NCBI RefSeq assembly: GCF_024679245.1
Contig: NC_090183.1
Coordinates: forward strand, 24,685,355 to 24,749,354
Length of the DNA stretch: 64,000 nucleotides
Direction of reading: 5' to 3'
DNA from: Pseudorasbora parva
Lineage: Eukaryota; Chordata; Actinopteri; Cypriniformes; Gobionidae
The position numbers and the translations under genes were made by a program. The notes under the pieces were generated by a model that saw only the letters and a program-made list of their open reading frames with translations, made no database searches and was not told where the DNA came from. This document shows, one piece after another, positions 1 to 9,055 of the stretch. Within the stretch, counting starts at the first letter, position 1, and every line of letters begins with the position of its first letter.

Positions 1-490
1 ATCTTTCAGCTGGCAGGCAGTTTTTGGTCGCTTTATGAAAAGTTGTTGCTGTGTGCAGTGTGTAAAGGAAAATAAAAATAGTTTACCCTCCTGCTGACTA
101 GTTTTGTGCCCTTTCCAACCATTCATACACACATAGATGATTTGACTATCAGTCGACCATAGAAAGATTTGACAATTCTGATTCGAATGTGTAAATCCTT
201 AGTCTGGGACACCACTACAATCAACTTGTAAAACTGCACGTACCATGATATGACCCCTTTAAAGTGTGCACAACAAATCTTACTCCAACCTTTATCTTTA
301 CTCAAAGTATTAAGAATGGCAGATCTGCCTTAATAGACACAGTTTAAGGTCATAGCGGGCCCATAGCTGATTTGCAGAAGTATTTCATTAAGACAGTAAT
401 AACATGAGTTATCCGGCCAGAAATGTACACAGTATAAAACACAAACATATGTATTTTTTTTAACATTTTTCAGTTATTGAAAAATATATA
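1..490. other. No gene recognised; AT-rich non-coding
   Basis: I see no coding signature, RNA gene or clear repeat boundary here. The one longer open frame (123-305, minus) has no recognisable motif and is no longer than expected by chance. Confidence 0.4.
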
Positions 491-850
491 CTTCAATAAT
501 TAATCGTAATTACAGGTTGTGATACTGAGGAACAAGCGGGTCCAAATAAACTGAGCACTGACCCATCTTTCAAGAGCAAGCATTTGCGAATCCCGCATTG
601 AACTCCAGATTTGAAAAGCTTTCAAAAATAAAGTGACGTGTTTTAGGGCAGTTACTTGCAGATGGACAACGTACAAATGTTTTTTCTAGTGATGTAGAAC
701 CGTTGCATGACGGTTCTACATCACTAGAAAAAACATTTGCATAATGCCTGTCTATGTTGAACGTTGTCCATGTGTGTGATTCAAATGATTCAAATTTGGG
801 TTCGTAGAATAAGTTGATATGTACTTGCAAGTTACTTATAGTCAATAGAA
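490..850 (-). pseudogene. THAP-domain-like fragment of a DNA transposon
   Basis: Read on the minus strand, this stretch encodes HFIFESFSNLEFNAGFA followed by stops and further frame. It resembles the C-terminal half of a THAP (C2CH zinc finger) domain, and it resembles the better preserved THAP copy at 39.97-40.17 kb, which has the block HFTTESFSNL. THAP domains bind DNA and occur in P and Kolobok transposases. The N-terminal cysteine pair is not convincingly present, and the upstream coding part is disrupted by an inverted duplication (674-739). No start codon or terminal repeats could be assigned. The call rests on one short block of similarity, so it is tentative. It is certainly not an intact gene. 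Confidence 0.33.
674..739. repeat. Perfect 29-bp inverted repeat (hairpin)
   Basis: The arms 674-702 and 711-739 are exact reverse complements around an 8-base loop. An outer 11-base pair (662-672 with 761-771) continues the symmetry after an asymmetric insert of about 21 bases on the right. Perfect arms in otherwise decayed DNA suggest a recent inverted duplication or a gene-conversion (template-switch) event. Confidence 0.85.
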
Positions 851-1275
851 TTTCTGTAGGGGGTTATCACAATTAAGTATAAGCAGATATTAAGAAAGTC
901 TACTAATAATATAATGAGAAATAGTATAATGACATGAAGAGTAACTTATAACTTCAGTTTTGCATCTGAAGTTGCAAGACCAGATGCAAAAGACTCTAAA
1001 AGCCACTTTAGTCAAAAATTAGATAACGGTACTGAGTGAATGCTCTCTGCATATAGTATACATTCATAAAATACTTAAACTTCAAACCCACTAAATCCCA
1101 GTCTCAGCCCATTCAGAAGTACTGGCACTTAAGTTGAAACCTATACATAGGAGCCTGACAAAAAATGAAAAGAAAAAAACAACAACAAAACCTCATACGG
1201 ACTTCACATGTTGTTGCAAAATTACTTATAGTTACTAGAATGTCTAAAATGGACCATAAATAATAAAGCCTGACT
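851..1275. other. No gene recognised; AT-rich non-coding
   Basis: AT-rich sequence with many stops in all frames. I see no terminal repeats or domain signature before the LINE remnant begins. Confidence 0.4.
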
Positions 1276-1279
1276 GACA

Positions 1280-3420
1280 AGAGGAGGAGCTGGTGGTGGA
1301 GGAGGGTTAAGCTCTTTGAATGTGGCTTCTGAGCGGCACTTCCAAGTATCCATCTAGCAAATCTCCAATTCCATCCTAACAAAACTACTTCTCTTCACCC
1401 ACACAAACTAAGACAAACTGAAATCTGCTGAATAATGCTTCAATGAAACCTGGCTGAGGGAAGCCACTCCGGACAACGCACTTCATCTGCCAGGCTTCGA
1501 GCTGTGCGAATCGCATTGCGGAGTCAACTGAGAAAACAAAAAGCAGTGGACTATGCTTTTACATAAATAAAAGTTGGTGTACATATGTATCAACTCTGAA
1601 GAAGATGCACTCTACTAATTTAGAGGTGCTCTTCACAAGCCTTTCTACTCACCGCTGATGTTTTTCTCTTTCATTCTTCTGAATGTTTACATCCCTTAAA
1701 ATGCGTGTGTAAGCATGACGATGCAACAGCTGGCTGAACAAATAACTGAAAAATGCAGCCCACCAGAGAGAGTAATATACTGGTTCACTGTTACACCACA
1801 ATAAGGAATGCATATCACACTGTACCATGGGCTCACCGATCACTGCCAATATTATTCGGACCTACAGGCAGAAACTAAAATCAGCCAAACCTGTAACAAA
1901 AACTGTTGAAAGAATGACTAATGAAGCAGAGCAGGATTTACAAGCCTGCTTTGATTGCACTCATTGGACTGTTTTTGAAGCTGCTGCCATCATACATCAG
2001 TTTCTGTAAGGATGCATGCATTCATTCATGGTTTAACATTCAATCATGATAAACCATGGTTTTACTTGGAAATTCAAACAGCTTTGCCACGCCAACGCTG
2101 ATACTCACAGAAGTGGGGATATTGTCTTGTACAACCAGGCCAGAAACAGACTAACAAATGAGATCAGATTGGATAAAAGAAGCTACACTGAAAAGCTGAA
2201 AAACAAACAAACAAACAAACGAAAAAGTTTTCAGCCAACAACCCAGAGTCAGTCTGGACAAGTCTGAGGAACATCACCAAGTACAAGACTCAACCCCCAC
2301 GATCTGTGGAGAATCAGCAACTGGCTAACAATCGAAAAGTGTTTTATTTCAGATTTGAATTGCCCAGTCTCATAACCCACACCTGCTCTGACCTGTACTT
2401 AACACGCTCAAAAGCACCAACAAATTGGTACTGTTATATCCTGCAACATATTGAAAGACCTGGGACTTATGCAAGGATCTCATTTGTAGACTTCAGGTCA
2501 GCTTCCATTACCATCAGGCCAGATCTTTTATCAAACAAACTGACCCAGCTTTGAATGCCAAACCCAATCTGTCAGTGGATCACCAGCTTTCTGACAGATA
2601 GGTAGCAGCTAGTGAGGCTGGGAAAACTCCCATCTATGACTCTCACTATCAGCACTGGTGCTCCCCAGGGTTGCATCCCCTCCTGACTGCTCTTCTTACT
2701 GTACACAAATGACTACATTTCAAAATACCCCATATTAAGCTCCTGAAGTTCGCAGACAACACCACAGTCATCTGCCTCATCCAAGACGATGATGAGTCTA
2801 CATACAAACAAGAGGTTGAACAGCTGACTTTCTGGTGCAGTCATAACAATCTGGAACTGAATACGCTCAAAACAGTTGAGATAATAGTGGACTTTAGGAG
2901 GAACACCCCAGAAAACTCCTCACTCACTGTCATGGACACCATGGAAGCAGTGGAGTCATTCAGGTTTCTGTGCACCATTATCTATTAGGACCAGAAGTGG
3001 TACAATCACATTGACTCCAGTGTGAAAAATACCCAGCAGAGGTTGTACTTCCTTTGCCAGCTGACTGAGGAAGTTCAACCTGCCACAGGAGCTGCTTACA
3101 CAGTTCAACTCAGCCATCGAGTCTGTCCTGTGTTCATCTATAACTGTCTGGTTCAGCCTCCAAATCAGACATCAGGAGACTACAATCGAAAGTCTGGACT
3201 GCTGAGAGAAAATTGGTGATCCCCTGCCCACCCTCTAGGATCTGTACATTTCCAGAGTGAGGAAAAAGGTAGAAACAATCATCACAGACTCCACTCACAC
3301 CAGCCACAAAATATCTGAACTGCTCAAATCACTAGGCACAGGAAAATGTTCTTTCCACAGGCTATTTCCCTCTTGAGCAGTTAAATGTTTCCATGTGCCT
3401 GTTTAGTGCAATATCTTTGT
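1280..3420 (+). mobile_element. Decayed L2/CR1-like non-LTR retrotransposon (LINE)
   Basis: Fragments of one LINE open reading frame follow each other in the right order on the plus strand. From 1345 comes PSIHLANLQF. From 1442 comes the endonuclease block NETWLREATPDNALHLPGF (apurinic/apyrimidinic endonuclease type, start of the domain). A linker follows near 1825-1990, then a pre-RT segment with DTHRSGDIVLYNQARNRL near 2100. The reverse transcriptase catalytic block FADNTTVIC is at 2749, and the thumb/C-terminal region lies at 2880-3360. The family motif is FADD, so the second catalytic Asp has become Asn. Many stops and frameshifts interrupt the frame, so the copy is dead. The composition matches the L2/CR1/Rex-Babar group common in fish; I cannot fix the clade. 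The 3' tail is displaced to 4691-4905 by a Tc1 insertion. Confidence 0.82.
1827..3219 (+). pseudogene. LINE ORF2 remnant: reverse transcriptase region
   Basis: The product would reverse-transcribe the element RNA at the target site in the nucleus. Open pieces at 1827-2009, 2046-2267, 2306-2554 and 3022-3219 lie in differing frames and are separated by stops, so no functional protein is possible. Recognisable parts are the pre-RT basic segment (RSGDIVLYNQARNRL), the active-site strand FADNTTVIC at about 2749, and the downstream stretch LTFWCSHNNLELNTLKTVE with the IIVDFRRN block, which is typical of L2/CR1-type RTs. The C-terminal part (KNTQQRLYFLCQL) fits the end of the same domain. There is no sign of selection on the frame. 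Confidence 0.75.
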
Positions 3421-3450
3421 AAATTTGTATATACATATTATTTGTATATA

Positions 3451-4690
3451 CACACACCTAAAGGATTATAGTTCCATTTATCATTAATGCAATTATCTAA
3501 TCAACCAATCACATGGCAGTTCCTTCAATGCATTTAGGGGTGTGGTCCTGGTCAAGACAATCTCCTGAACTCCAAACTGAATGTCAGAATGGGAAAGAAA
3601 GGTGATTTAAGCAATTTTGAGCATGGCATGGTTGTTGGTGCCAGACCGGCTGGTCAGAGTATTTCACAATCTGCTCAGTTACTGGGATTTTCACGCACCA
3701 CGAACCATTTCTAGGGTTTACAAAGAACGGTGTAAAAAAAAGGGAAAAAAATCCAGTATGCGGCAATCCTTTAGGCATAAATGCCTAGTTGATGGTAGAG
3801 GTCAGAGTAGAATGGGCTGACTGATTCAAGCTGATAGAAGAACAACTTTAACTAAAATAACCACTCATTACAACCAAGATATGCAGCAAAGCATTTATGA
3901 AGCCACAACACGCACAAACTTGAGGCAGATGGGCTAGAACAGCAGAAGACCCCACCGGGTACCACTCGTCTCCACTACAAATAGGAAAAACTGGCTACAA
4001 TTTGCAAAAGCTCAACAAAAAAATGGACAGTTGAAGACTGAAAAAATGTACCCTGGTCTGATGAATCTCAATTTATGTTGCGACATTTAGATGGTAGAGT
4101 CAGAATTTGGCATAAACATAATGAGAACATGGATCCATCATGCCTTGACTAGCCTCATGCCTTCCATCATGACTGTGCAGGCTGGTGGTGATGTTGTAAT
4201 AGTGTGGGGGATGTTTTCTTGGCACACTTTAGGCTCCTTAGTGCCAATTGGGCATCGTTTAACTGCCATGGCCTACCTGGAAAATGTTTTTTGACCATGT
4301 CCATCCCTTTATAACCACCTTGTACCAATCCTCTGATGGCTACTTCCAGCAGGATAATGCACCATATAACAAAGCTCAAATAATTTCAAATTGGTTTATT
4401 GAACATGACAATGAGTTCACTGTACTAAAATGCCCCCCACAGTCACCAGATCTCAACCCAAAAGAGCATATTTGGGATGCGGTGGAACAGGAGCTTCATC
4501 CCCTGGATGTGCATCCCACAAATCTCTATCAACTGCAAGATGCTATCCTATCAATATGGGCCAACATTTCTAAAGAATGCTTTCAGCACCTTGTTGAATC
4601 AATACAACGTAGAATTAAGGCAGCTCTGAAGATGAAAGGGGGTCAAACACAGTATTAGTATGGTGTTCCTAATAATTCTTTAGGTGAGTT
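3451..4690 (+). mobile_element. Tc1/mariner-like DNA transposon (complete ends, dead)
   Basis: A 1,240-bp element flanked on both sides by TA (3449-3450 and 4691-4692), the target duplication of the Tc1/mariner superfamily. The terminal inverted repeats are CACACACCTAAAGGATTAT on the left and the complement of ATAATTCTTTAGGTGAGTT on the right, which agree at most positions over about 19 bases. One transposase-derived frame fills the interior. It sits in the 3' untranslated part of the LINE: the LINE tail resumes directly after the right TA, so the Tc1 copy is the younger of the two. Confidence 0.9.
3589..4658 (+). pseudogene. Tc1-like transposase pseudogene, D-D36-E spacing
   Basis: The family cuts and pastes the element by a DDE-type nuclease after an N-terminal paired helix-turn-helix domain binds the terminal repeats. 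The ATG at 3589 starts MGKKGDLSNFEHGMVVGAR, followed by the helix-turn-helix region ISQSAQLLGFSRTT. The catalytic motifs are WSDES near 4053-4067 (first Asp), FQQDNAP near 4350 (second Asp) and PDLNPKEH near 4450 (Glu). I count 36 residues between the second Asp and the Glu, against 34 in Sleeping Beauty-type Tc1 elements. The largest intact piece is 4284-4658 (124 residues, the catalytic C-terminus). At least two frameshifts (about 3705 and 4290) and in-frame stops (about 3818 and 3936) destroy the frame. Confidence 0.88.
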
Positions 4691-4905
4691 TACATATTGT
4701 TATTCACAATACTGTATACGTCCATTATCTGTAAATGTCCATTCTGACTATACCTTTTTTTTATTATTATTATTTTTTTTACATTTTGTATTCTTAAATG
4801 TTATTGTTTCTTTTTATATTATATGTGTAGACTGAAAGCTTCATACCAAGGCAAATTCCTTGTGTTTGCAAGCACACTTGGCAATAAAGCTCTTTCTGAT
4901 TCTTA
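4691..4905 (+). repeat. 3' tail of the LINE, displaced by Tc1
   Basis: After the Tc1 target duplication, the sequence runs through T-rich DNA into CCAAGGCAAATTCCTTGTG and ends near CAATAAAGCTCTTTCTGATTCT. That is the tail arrangement of fish L2-like LINEs, with a short repeat of the TTCTGATT type at the very end. It is in the same orientation as the reverse transcriptase upstream. Confidence 0.65.
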
Positions 4906-5466
4906 GTGTGGAAATATAGCTCACAAAATGTATATGGACTTTAATGTGGATTGATTGTTGGTTTAATGGTTTCCCATTTACAGACCAAAAATAAAAATCA
5001 TGCTTGGGTTTAGGAAGAAAAATTAGAATAAGTGCAGAATTTCAGGGTAGGCTAATGTTTGGTTTGTTCGTGTTTCAGGGTATTTTACATGACAACAATG
5101 TCAAAATGAAACAAAACGTTGTCAAAATGATCTCCATTCTCACAGACCTGCAAAAATGACTACAAAAACTGTATTATGCATGTCAGGCCAGTAGTTGTCG
5201 ATGTCACTTTGTCAAGAAACACCCCATGAACACATAATATGACATAATACGTATGTGCATGACGTCACCAAATAATTTATCTAATTCATGAGTTTGTTGT
5301 TTACATGGAGATGGTAAAGGCATGATTTATGAAACCTTGCACTTTGAAAACTGTTTTTTTTTAAAGCTTGCATTTAAGGCCACCAAAATGCATTTGCCGT
5401 GTAAATAAATGGCCAAAACACATAAAAAGTTTTCAGTTGAAAACAGTGTTGTGTAAACATATCCTT
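4906..5466. other. No gene recognised
   Basis: AT-rich sequence without recognisable coding or terminal-repeat structure between the LINE tail and the first mosaic repeat. Confidence 0.4.
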
Positions 5467-5665
5467 TGGCCTTGCTGTTGAAATGTTTGATGGGCTCACG
5501 TTCTGCTAAACTTCAATTGAAAAGACTAACTTGTATGTTGTTTACCTGTTATACCAATCTGCCTTTGGTTTACAAGATAAATTATTCTGAGAACTCTGAG
5601 TTGTATTTTTACCTGTAATACGTACCTGTGCCTGTGTTAATGGATTACCTGGACCTGAAGCCTTG
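5467..5665 (+). repeat. Direct repeat R1, copy 1
   Basis: This segment (from GGCCTTGCTGTTGAAATG to ATGGATTACCTGGACCTGA) recurs in the same orientation at 10207-10400 with scattered differences and small indels. The two copies flank DIRS copy A and about 1.2 kb of pyrimidine-rich sequence. R1 is probably part of the end region of an older repeat family into which DIRS copy A jumped. Confidence 0.8.
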
Positions 5666-5716
5666 AATGAAGTATAAGTAACCTGCTTTCTGCCAAGACT
5701 TTTCTTCTAATATCCT

Positions 5717-5922
5717 GTTCCCTTATCGAGGGAACTTCCCACTGCGTCGGAATGACGAAATGGGGATGCTCCCTAAGCATCAGCGAATCTGAAGTCTGAA
5801 TAGACACTAGTCCAATCTGATTGGCGTGCGTGAGGACATCATTGTGACGGCATACCTGGAAGTATAAAAGGGGAGCCGGCGCATAATGGTGGCAGTTATT
5901 GCTCTTCAGCATAGCGCTCTCT
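5717..5922 (+). repeat. DIRS A left inverted terminal repeat with TATA box
   Basis: This segment is the inverted counterpart of 8734-8930, including the blocks GCATCAGCGAATCTGAAGTC, AGTATAAAAGGGGAGCCGG and GCGCATAATGG. The TATA box (TATAAAAG, about 5865-5872) lies inside the repeat and would drive element transcription inward. The left tip contains the inverted module GTTCCCT-TATCG-AGGGAAC (5717-5735). Confidence 0.85.
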
Positions 5923-6029
5923 GTGATTGTCTGTCTATTTACTTTTGTCAGTCCAGTTGTGAAAGTGTGTGAAAGAGAAAAGTAATAATTTACTAATACT
6001 AATTTACTAATAATTTACTACATTTCAGG

Positions 6030-6960
6030 CTCGGATACACACCTGCTCTGTGTGCAGTGTCTGGGTGTTCAGCATGCCCGGGCGGCTCTCGAGGGAGCCG
6101 CCTGTAAGCATTGTTAGTGGCTGACACTCAGACTGCTCCGCTCTCGGCTGGCCGTGTTCGATGAGACCGGACAGCCTTGTGAGCCCCATGGTTCTGGTCC
6201 CATGGTTGCTGAGGCAGCTCGGCATCACAGATCATGGGATTCACAGCGGGACTTGTCAGAGGGTTTTGGGACTGCTGCGGGACTTTCCCAATCCTCCTCT
6301 GACAGTTCCGACGATCTTCCTCCACGTGTGGAAGCCCGCTTGGCGGCATCTTCCCCCTGGGTTGGAGGGTCCGATGCTTGAGCTGTCTGATTCTGAGGAA
6401 TTAGATGTGCTCAGCATCGACGGAGTGAAGTAAACGAGAGCTCGCCACCTCATAATGCAAGGCTCGTTCTCGCGTTGCAGAGGCAGCGCCTGCATTACGG
6501 GTCTGCAACAAAAGTGAAAACACGCTATCTGTGTACATGTGATACTGAGGGTGCTGGCTGTGGTCGTTGAGAAATATCTCGCAGCGTACATAAACGTGCG
6601 TTTTTGAGTGTTTCAGCCTCGCGCCTGTGGTCTTTCATCTCGAGGGATGAAAGCCAAATATGTTGGGAACGAATCAAATCTCACGTTGCTGAGGCAGCGT
6701 GTAGATGACGATTCGTTAAATACATATTTAAACAGTATGGTGATTAGGGCTGCATTTAATTCTGAGGAATTTAAATTCAAATCAAAGTTATCTGACTTTG
6801 AGGAGTTAGATATGTCTATTCAGCCTATCATTCAACATGTTCACTTGACGGGTGATTATGGAGGAATTAAATGGGATTTATCTAACTTTGAGGAGTTACA
6901 TTATCAGCCTATCATCCAAATTGTGTTCACTATATGGGTGTTTTTGGAGTGTGGTCCCTG
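6030..6960 (+). pseudogene. DIRS A gag remnant
   Basis: The first ORF of DIRS elements encodes a Gag-like structural protein. Here the open pieces 6161-6433 (ending LELSDSEELDVLSIDG, an acidic serine-rich block of the kind seen early in fish DIRS gag) and 6608-6961 remain, in different frames. The second piece contains an imperfect duplication: DFEELDMSIQPII is followed about 92 bp later by NFEELHYQPII. No zinc knuckle or complete domain is visible. The assignment rests mainly on position between the left repeat and the RT remnant. Confidence 0.5.
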
Positions 6961-6984
6961 ATGGAAAAGGAGGCTATTTAGTGT

Positions 6985-7596
6985 ATCCCTTTGCCAGACA
7001 TGGAGTCCGGCTTTTACGGTCGCTACTTCATGGTTCCCAAAGAGGATGGAAGGGTGCGTCTATTATTAAATTGGCACACCTAATCCTCCTGTGGTCCTAA
7101 GGGGAACTGTTGTCCATCAAGGCAATGTATGTCCTGGGGGTCCAAAATCAGGGAGCAGACATCCTGTCGAGACAGGGGCTGAGGCCCGGGGAGTGGCGGC
7201 TCCACCCCGAGGTGGAGGCCATGTGTGAGAGGTTCAGCCCAGTGGAAGTGGACCTGTTTGAGGTCTCGAGAGACGTCCCACTGTCCACTGTGGTTTTCCC
7301 TCACGCATCCAGCCCTGCTAGGGTTGGATGCCATGATGCAGACGTGGCCGAGGCTGCGTCTGTACGCATTTCCCCCGATTGCTCTGCTCCCGGCAGTCCT
7401 GGAGAGGGTTCGTCAACAGGGGGTCAGCCTACTTCTGGTGGCACCCCGTTGGCCGACTCGAGTTTGGTTCTCGGATATCATAGCTCTGCTGGCAGGTCAT
7501 CCGTGGCAGATTCCTGGAGGGATCTCCTGTCTCAGGCGGCGGGCACAATATTTCACCCCCGGCCGGAGATTTGGAACCTTTGGGTCTAGCCCCTGA
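6985..7596 (+). pseudogene. DIRS A RT/RNase H/methyltransferase-like remnant
   Basis: From about 6997 the frame reads ESGFYGRYFMVPKEDGRVR, matching the start of the reverse transcriptase in copy B (KSGFYSPYFIVPKKGGGLR). It then jumps at about 7065-7115 to the end of RNase H (QNQGADILSRQGLRPGEWR), so the whole catalytic core of the polymerase is missing. The downstream methyltransferase-like region continues, after a frameshift near 7290, as RLYAFPPIALLPAVLERVR and LLLVAPRWPTRVWF. These parallel KYVFPPVSLLAQ and LLVAPYWPNRTWF in copy B. Confidence 0.8.
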
Positions 7597-8545
7597 GGGG
7601 GCCAGGTACCTAGAGGCTGGCCTGTCGGCAGAGGTGGTAGAGACCTTACTCAGTTCCAGGGCTCCGTCTACAAGGAGACTGTACAGCCTCAAGTGGAATG
7701 TCTTTTCCACTTGGTGCAGGGAGCGTGAGGTGGACCCAGTTAACTGCCCAGTGGCTTCAGTGCTGGAGTTCCTCCAAGATTGCTTCTCTGCGGGTCTAAC
7801 CCCGTCCACACTCAAGGTGTACGTGGCTGCCATTGCGGCTTTCCACACGCCTTTTGGTGATGGGCCTTTGGGTAGACACCAGCTGGTTGTACAGTTCCTC
7901 CGTGGGGCTTGGAGGATGAGGCCTGCGGCTCGGTCCAGAGTTCCAACCTGGGATCTGGCAGTGGTTCTCGGAGGGCTGGCTGAGGCCCCTTTTGAGCCAC
8001 TGGAGTTGGCAGAACCAAAGTACCTGACCCTTAAGGTGGCTTTTCTCCTCGCCATTACTTCTCTTAGGAGAGTGGGAGATCTCCAGGCCATGGTGGTAAC
8101 GAATGATTGCCATCTTACATCCTAGGCCGGGCTATGTGCCTAAGGTCCCATCAAGGGTGGTCAGGTCGTTGGCTCTGCAGGCATTTCATCCTCTGCCTCA
8201 CGTGACGGCGGAAGAAGGGAGGCTTTACCTACTCTGCCCGGTAGGGCGCTTAGAGTGTAATTGGAGAAGTCTGCACAGTGGAGGAGATCTCAACAGCTTT
8301 GGTGTGTTTCGGCTCACCCAAGAAAGGGTTGCCTGCATCTACTTAGACAATCAGTAACTGGATTGTCCAGGCAATAACCATGGCCTATCAGGTGCGCAGT
8401 TTGCCTTCACCTATGGCAATGAGGGCTCATTCCACCAGAGGCATGGCCTCTTCGGTGGCCCTCCTTTCTGGGGTCCTTGCAGGATATCTGCGAGGCAGCT
8501 GGGTGGGCCACCCCACACACCTTTATCAGGTTTTATAGACTGCAT
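7571..8545 (+). pseudogene. DIRS A tyrosine recombinase, frameshifted
   Basis: This is the integration enzyme of the element. An open piece at 7571-8125 gives the N-terminal core-binding domain (SSRAPSTRRLYSLKWNVF, STLKVYVAAIAAFH) and the first catalytic Arg in SLRRVGDL. The frame then moves at about 8100-8125 (PRPGYVPKVPSRVVRSLAL) and again after about 8360, where AHSTRG (His-x-x-Arg, His codon 8428-8430) and FIRFYRL (catalytic Tyr, about 8530) are still readable. All four catalytic positions can be found, but across three frames, so the copy is inactive. Confidence 0.85.
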
Positions 8546-8652
8546 CTCCTTACGACGCCTGACGCTAGGGTGCTCCAGTCCTAGTTGTGCCCGGGTTCCC
8601 GCTTCAGACTAGGGCAGGCGCTACCCTCGGTGTGGCCTAGTGCGTACTCATT

Positions 8653-8733
8653 CCCCATTTCATCATTCCGACGCTGTGGGAAGTTCCCTCGATAAGGGAA
8701 CGGCTCGGGTTATGTATATAACCCTTGTTCCCT
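8653..8733. repeat. DIRS A internal complementary region (ICR)
   Basis: The segment up to 8701 is the complement of the left tip of the element (5717 onward). From 8699 it is the complement of the right tip (ending 8955). The two halves meet in AAC/GTT (8699-8701), so the ICR restates the joined ends of a circular form. This is the structural signature of DIRS elements, in which the ICR is thought to template rebuilding of the termini. It contains GTTCCCT-CGATA-AGGGAAC (8683-8701) and the near palindrome GGGTTATGTATATAACCC (8707-8724). Confidence 0.87.
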
Positions 8734-8955
8734 GCGCATGCTTCAGAGCAATAGCTGCCGCCATTATGCGCCGGCTCCCCTTTTATACTTTTGGGTATGC
8801 TGTCACAATGATGTCATCACACACGCCAATCGGATTGGGCTAGTGTCTATTCAGACTTCAGATTCGCTGATGCTTATGGAGCATCCCCATTTCATTGTTC
8901 CGACGCAGTGCTCGTTCCCTCTCAAGGAACAAGGGTTATATACATAACCCGAGCC
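8734..8955 (-). repeat. DIRS A right inverted terminal repeat
   Basis: Inverted copy of the left repeat (shared blocks include CCGGCTCCCCTTTTATACTT and GACTTCAGATTCGCTGATGC). Its outer part has extra sequence absent from the left tip: GTTCC-CTCTCAA-GGAAC (8914-8930) and GGGTTATATACATAACCC (8933-8950), ending GAGCC before GTT. The asymmetry between left and right tips is normal for DIRS. Confidence 0.85.
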
Positions 8956-8965
8956 GTTTTCTGAT

Positions 8966-9055
8966 ATACTTATCTGTTTGTTATAAACTCCCATGCTTGG
9001 GTTCTTCTACAGTCTGCTTGTTGGTGTGCCAATACAGAAAGTCCAGACTGATAAC
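8966..9055 (+). repeat. Direct repeat R2, copy 1
   Basis: Sequence including ATAAACTCCCATGCTTGGG and TTCTTCTACAGTCTGC recurs at 13398-13475 in the same orientation. It adjoins the right end of DIRS A, so R1 (to 5665) and R2 may have been parts of one repeat unit before DIRS A inserted. Confidence 0.65.

Larger units (their letters stand above)
5717..8955 (+). mobile_element. DIRS-type retrotransposon, copy A (internally deleted)
   Basis: A 3.24-kb element bounded by GTT at 5717-5719 and again by GTT at 8956-8958, with inverted terminal repeats, an internal complementary region at 8653-8733 and a tyrosine recombinase region. Those are the diagnostic parts of DIRS elements, which lack long terminal repeats and a DDE integrase and are thought to integrate a circular DNA by a tyrosine recombinase. 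Gag survives as fragments. About 1 kb of reverse transcriptase and RNase H is deleted relative to copy B (distance from the GFY..YF..VPK block to the ADxLSRQ block about 0.12 kb here, 1.15 kb in copy B). The recombinase is frameshifted. It is a different subfamily from copy B. Confidence 0.88.
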
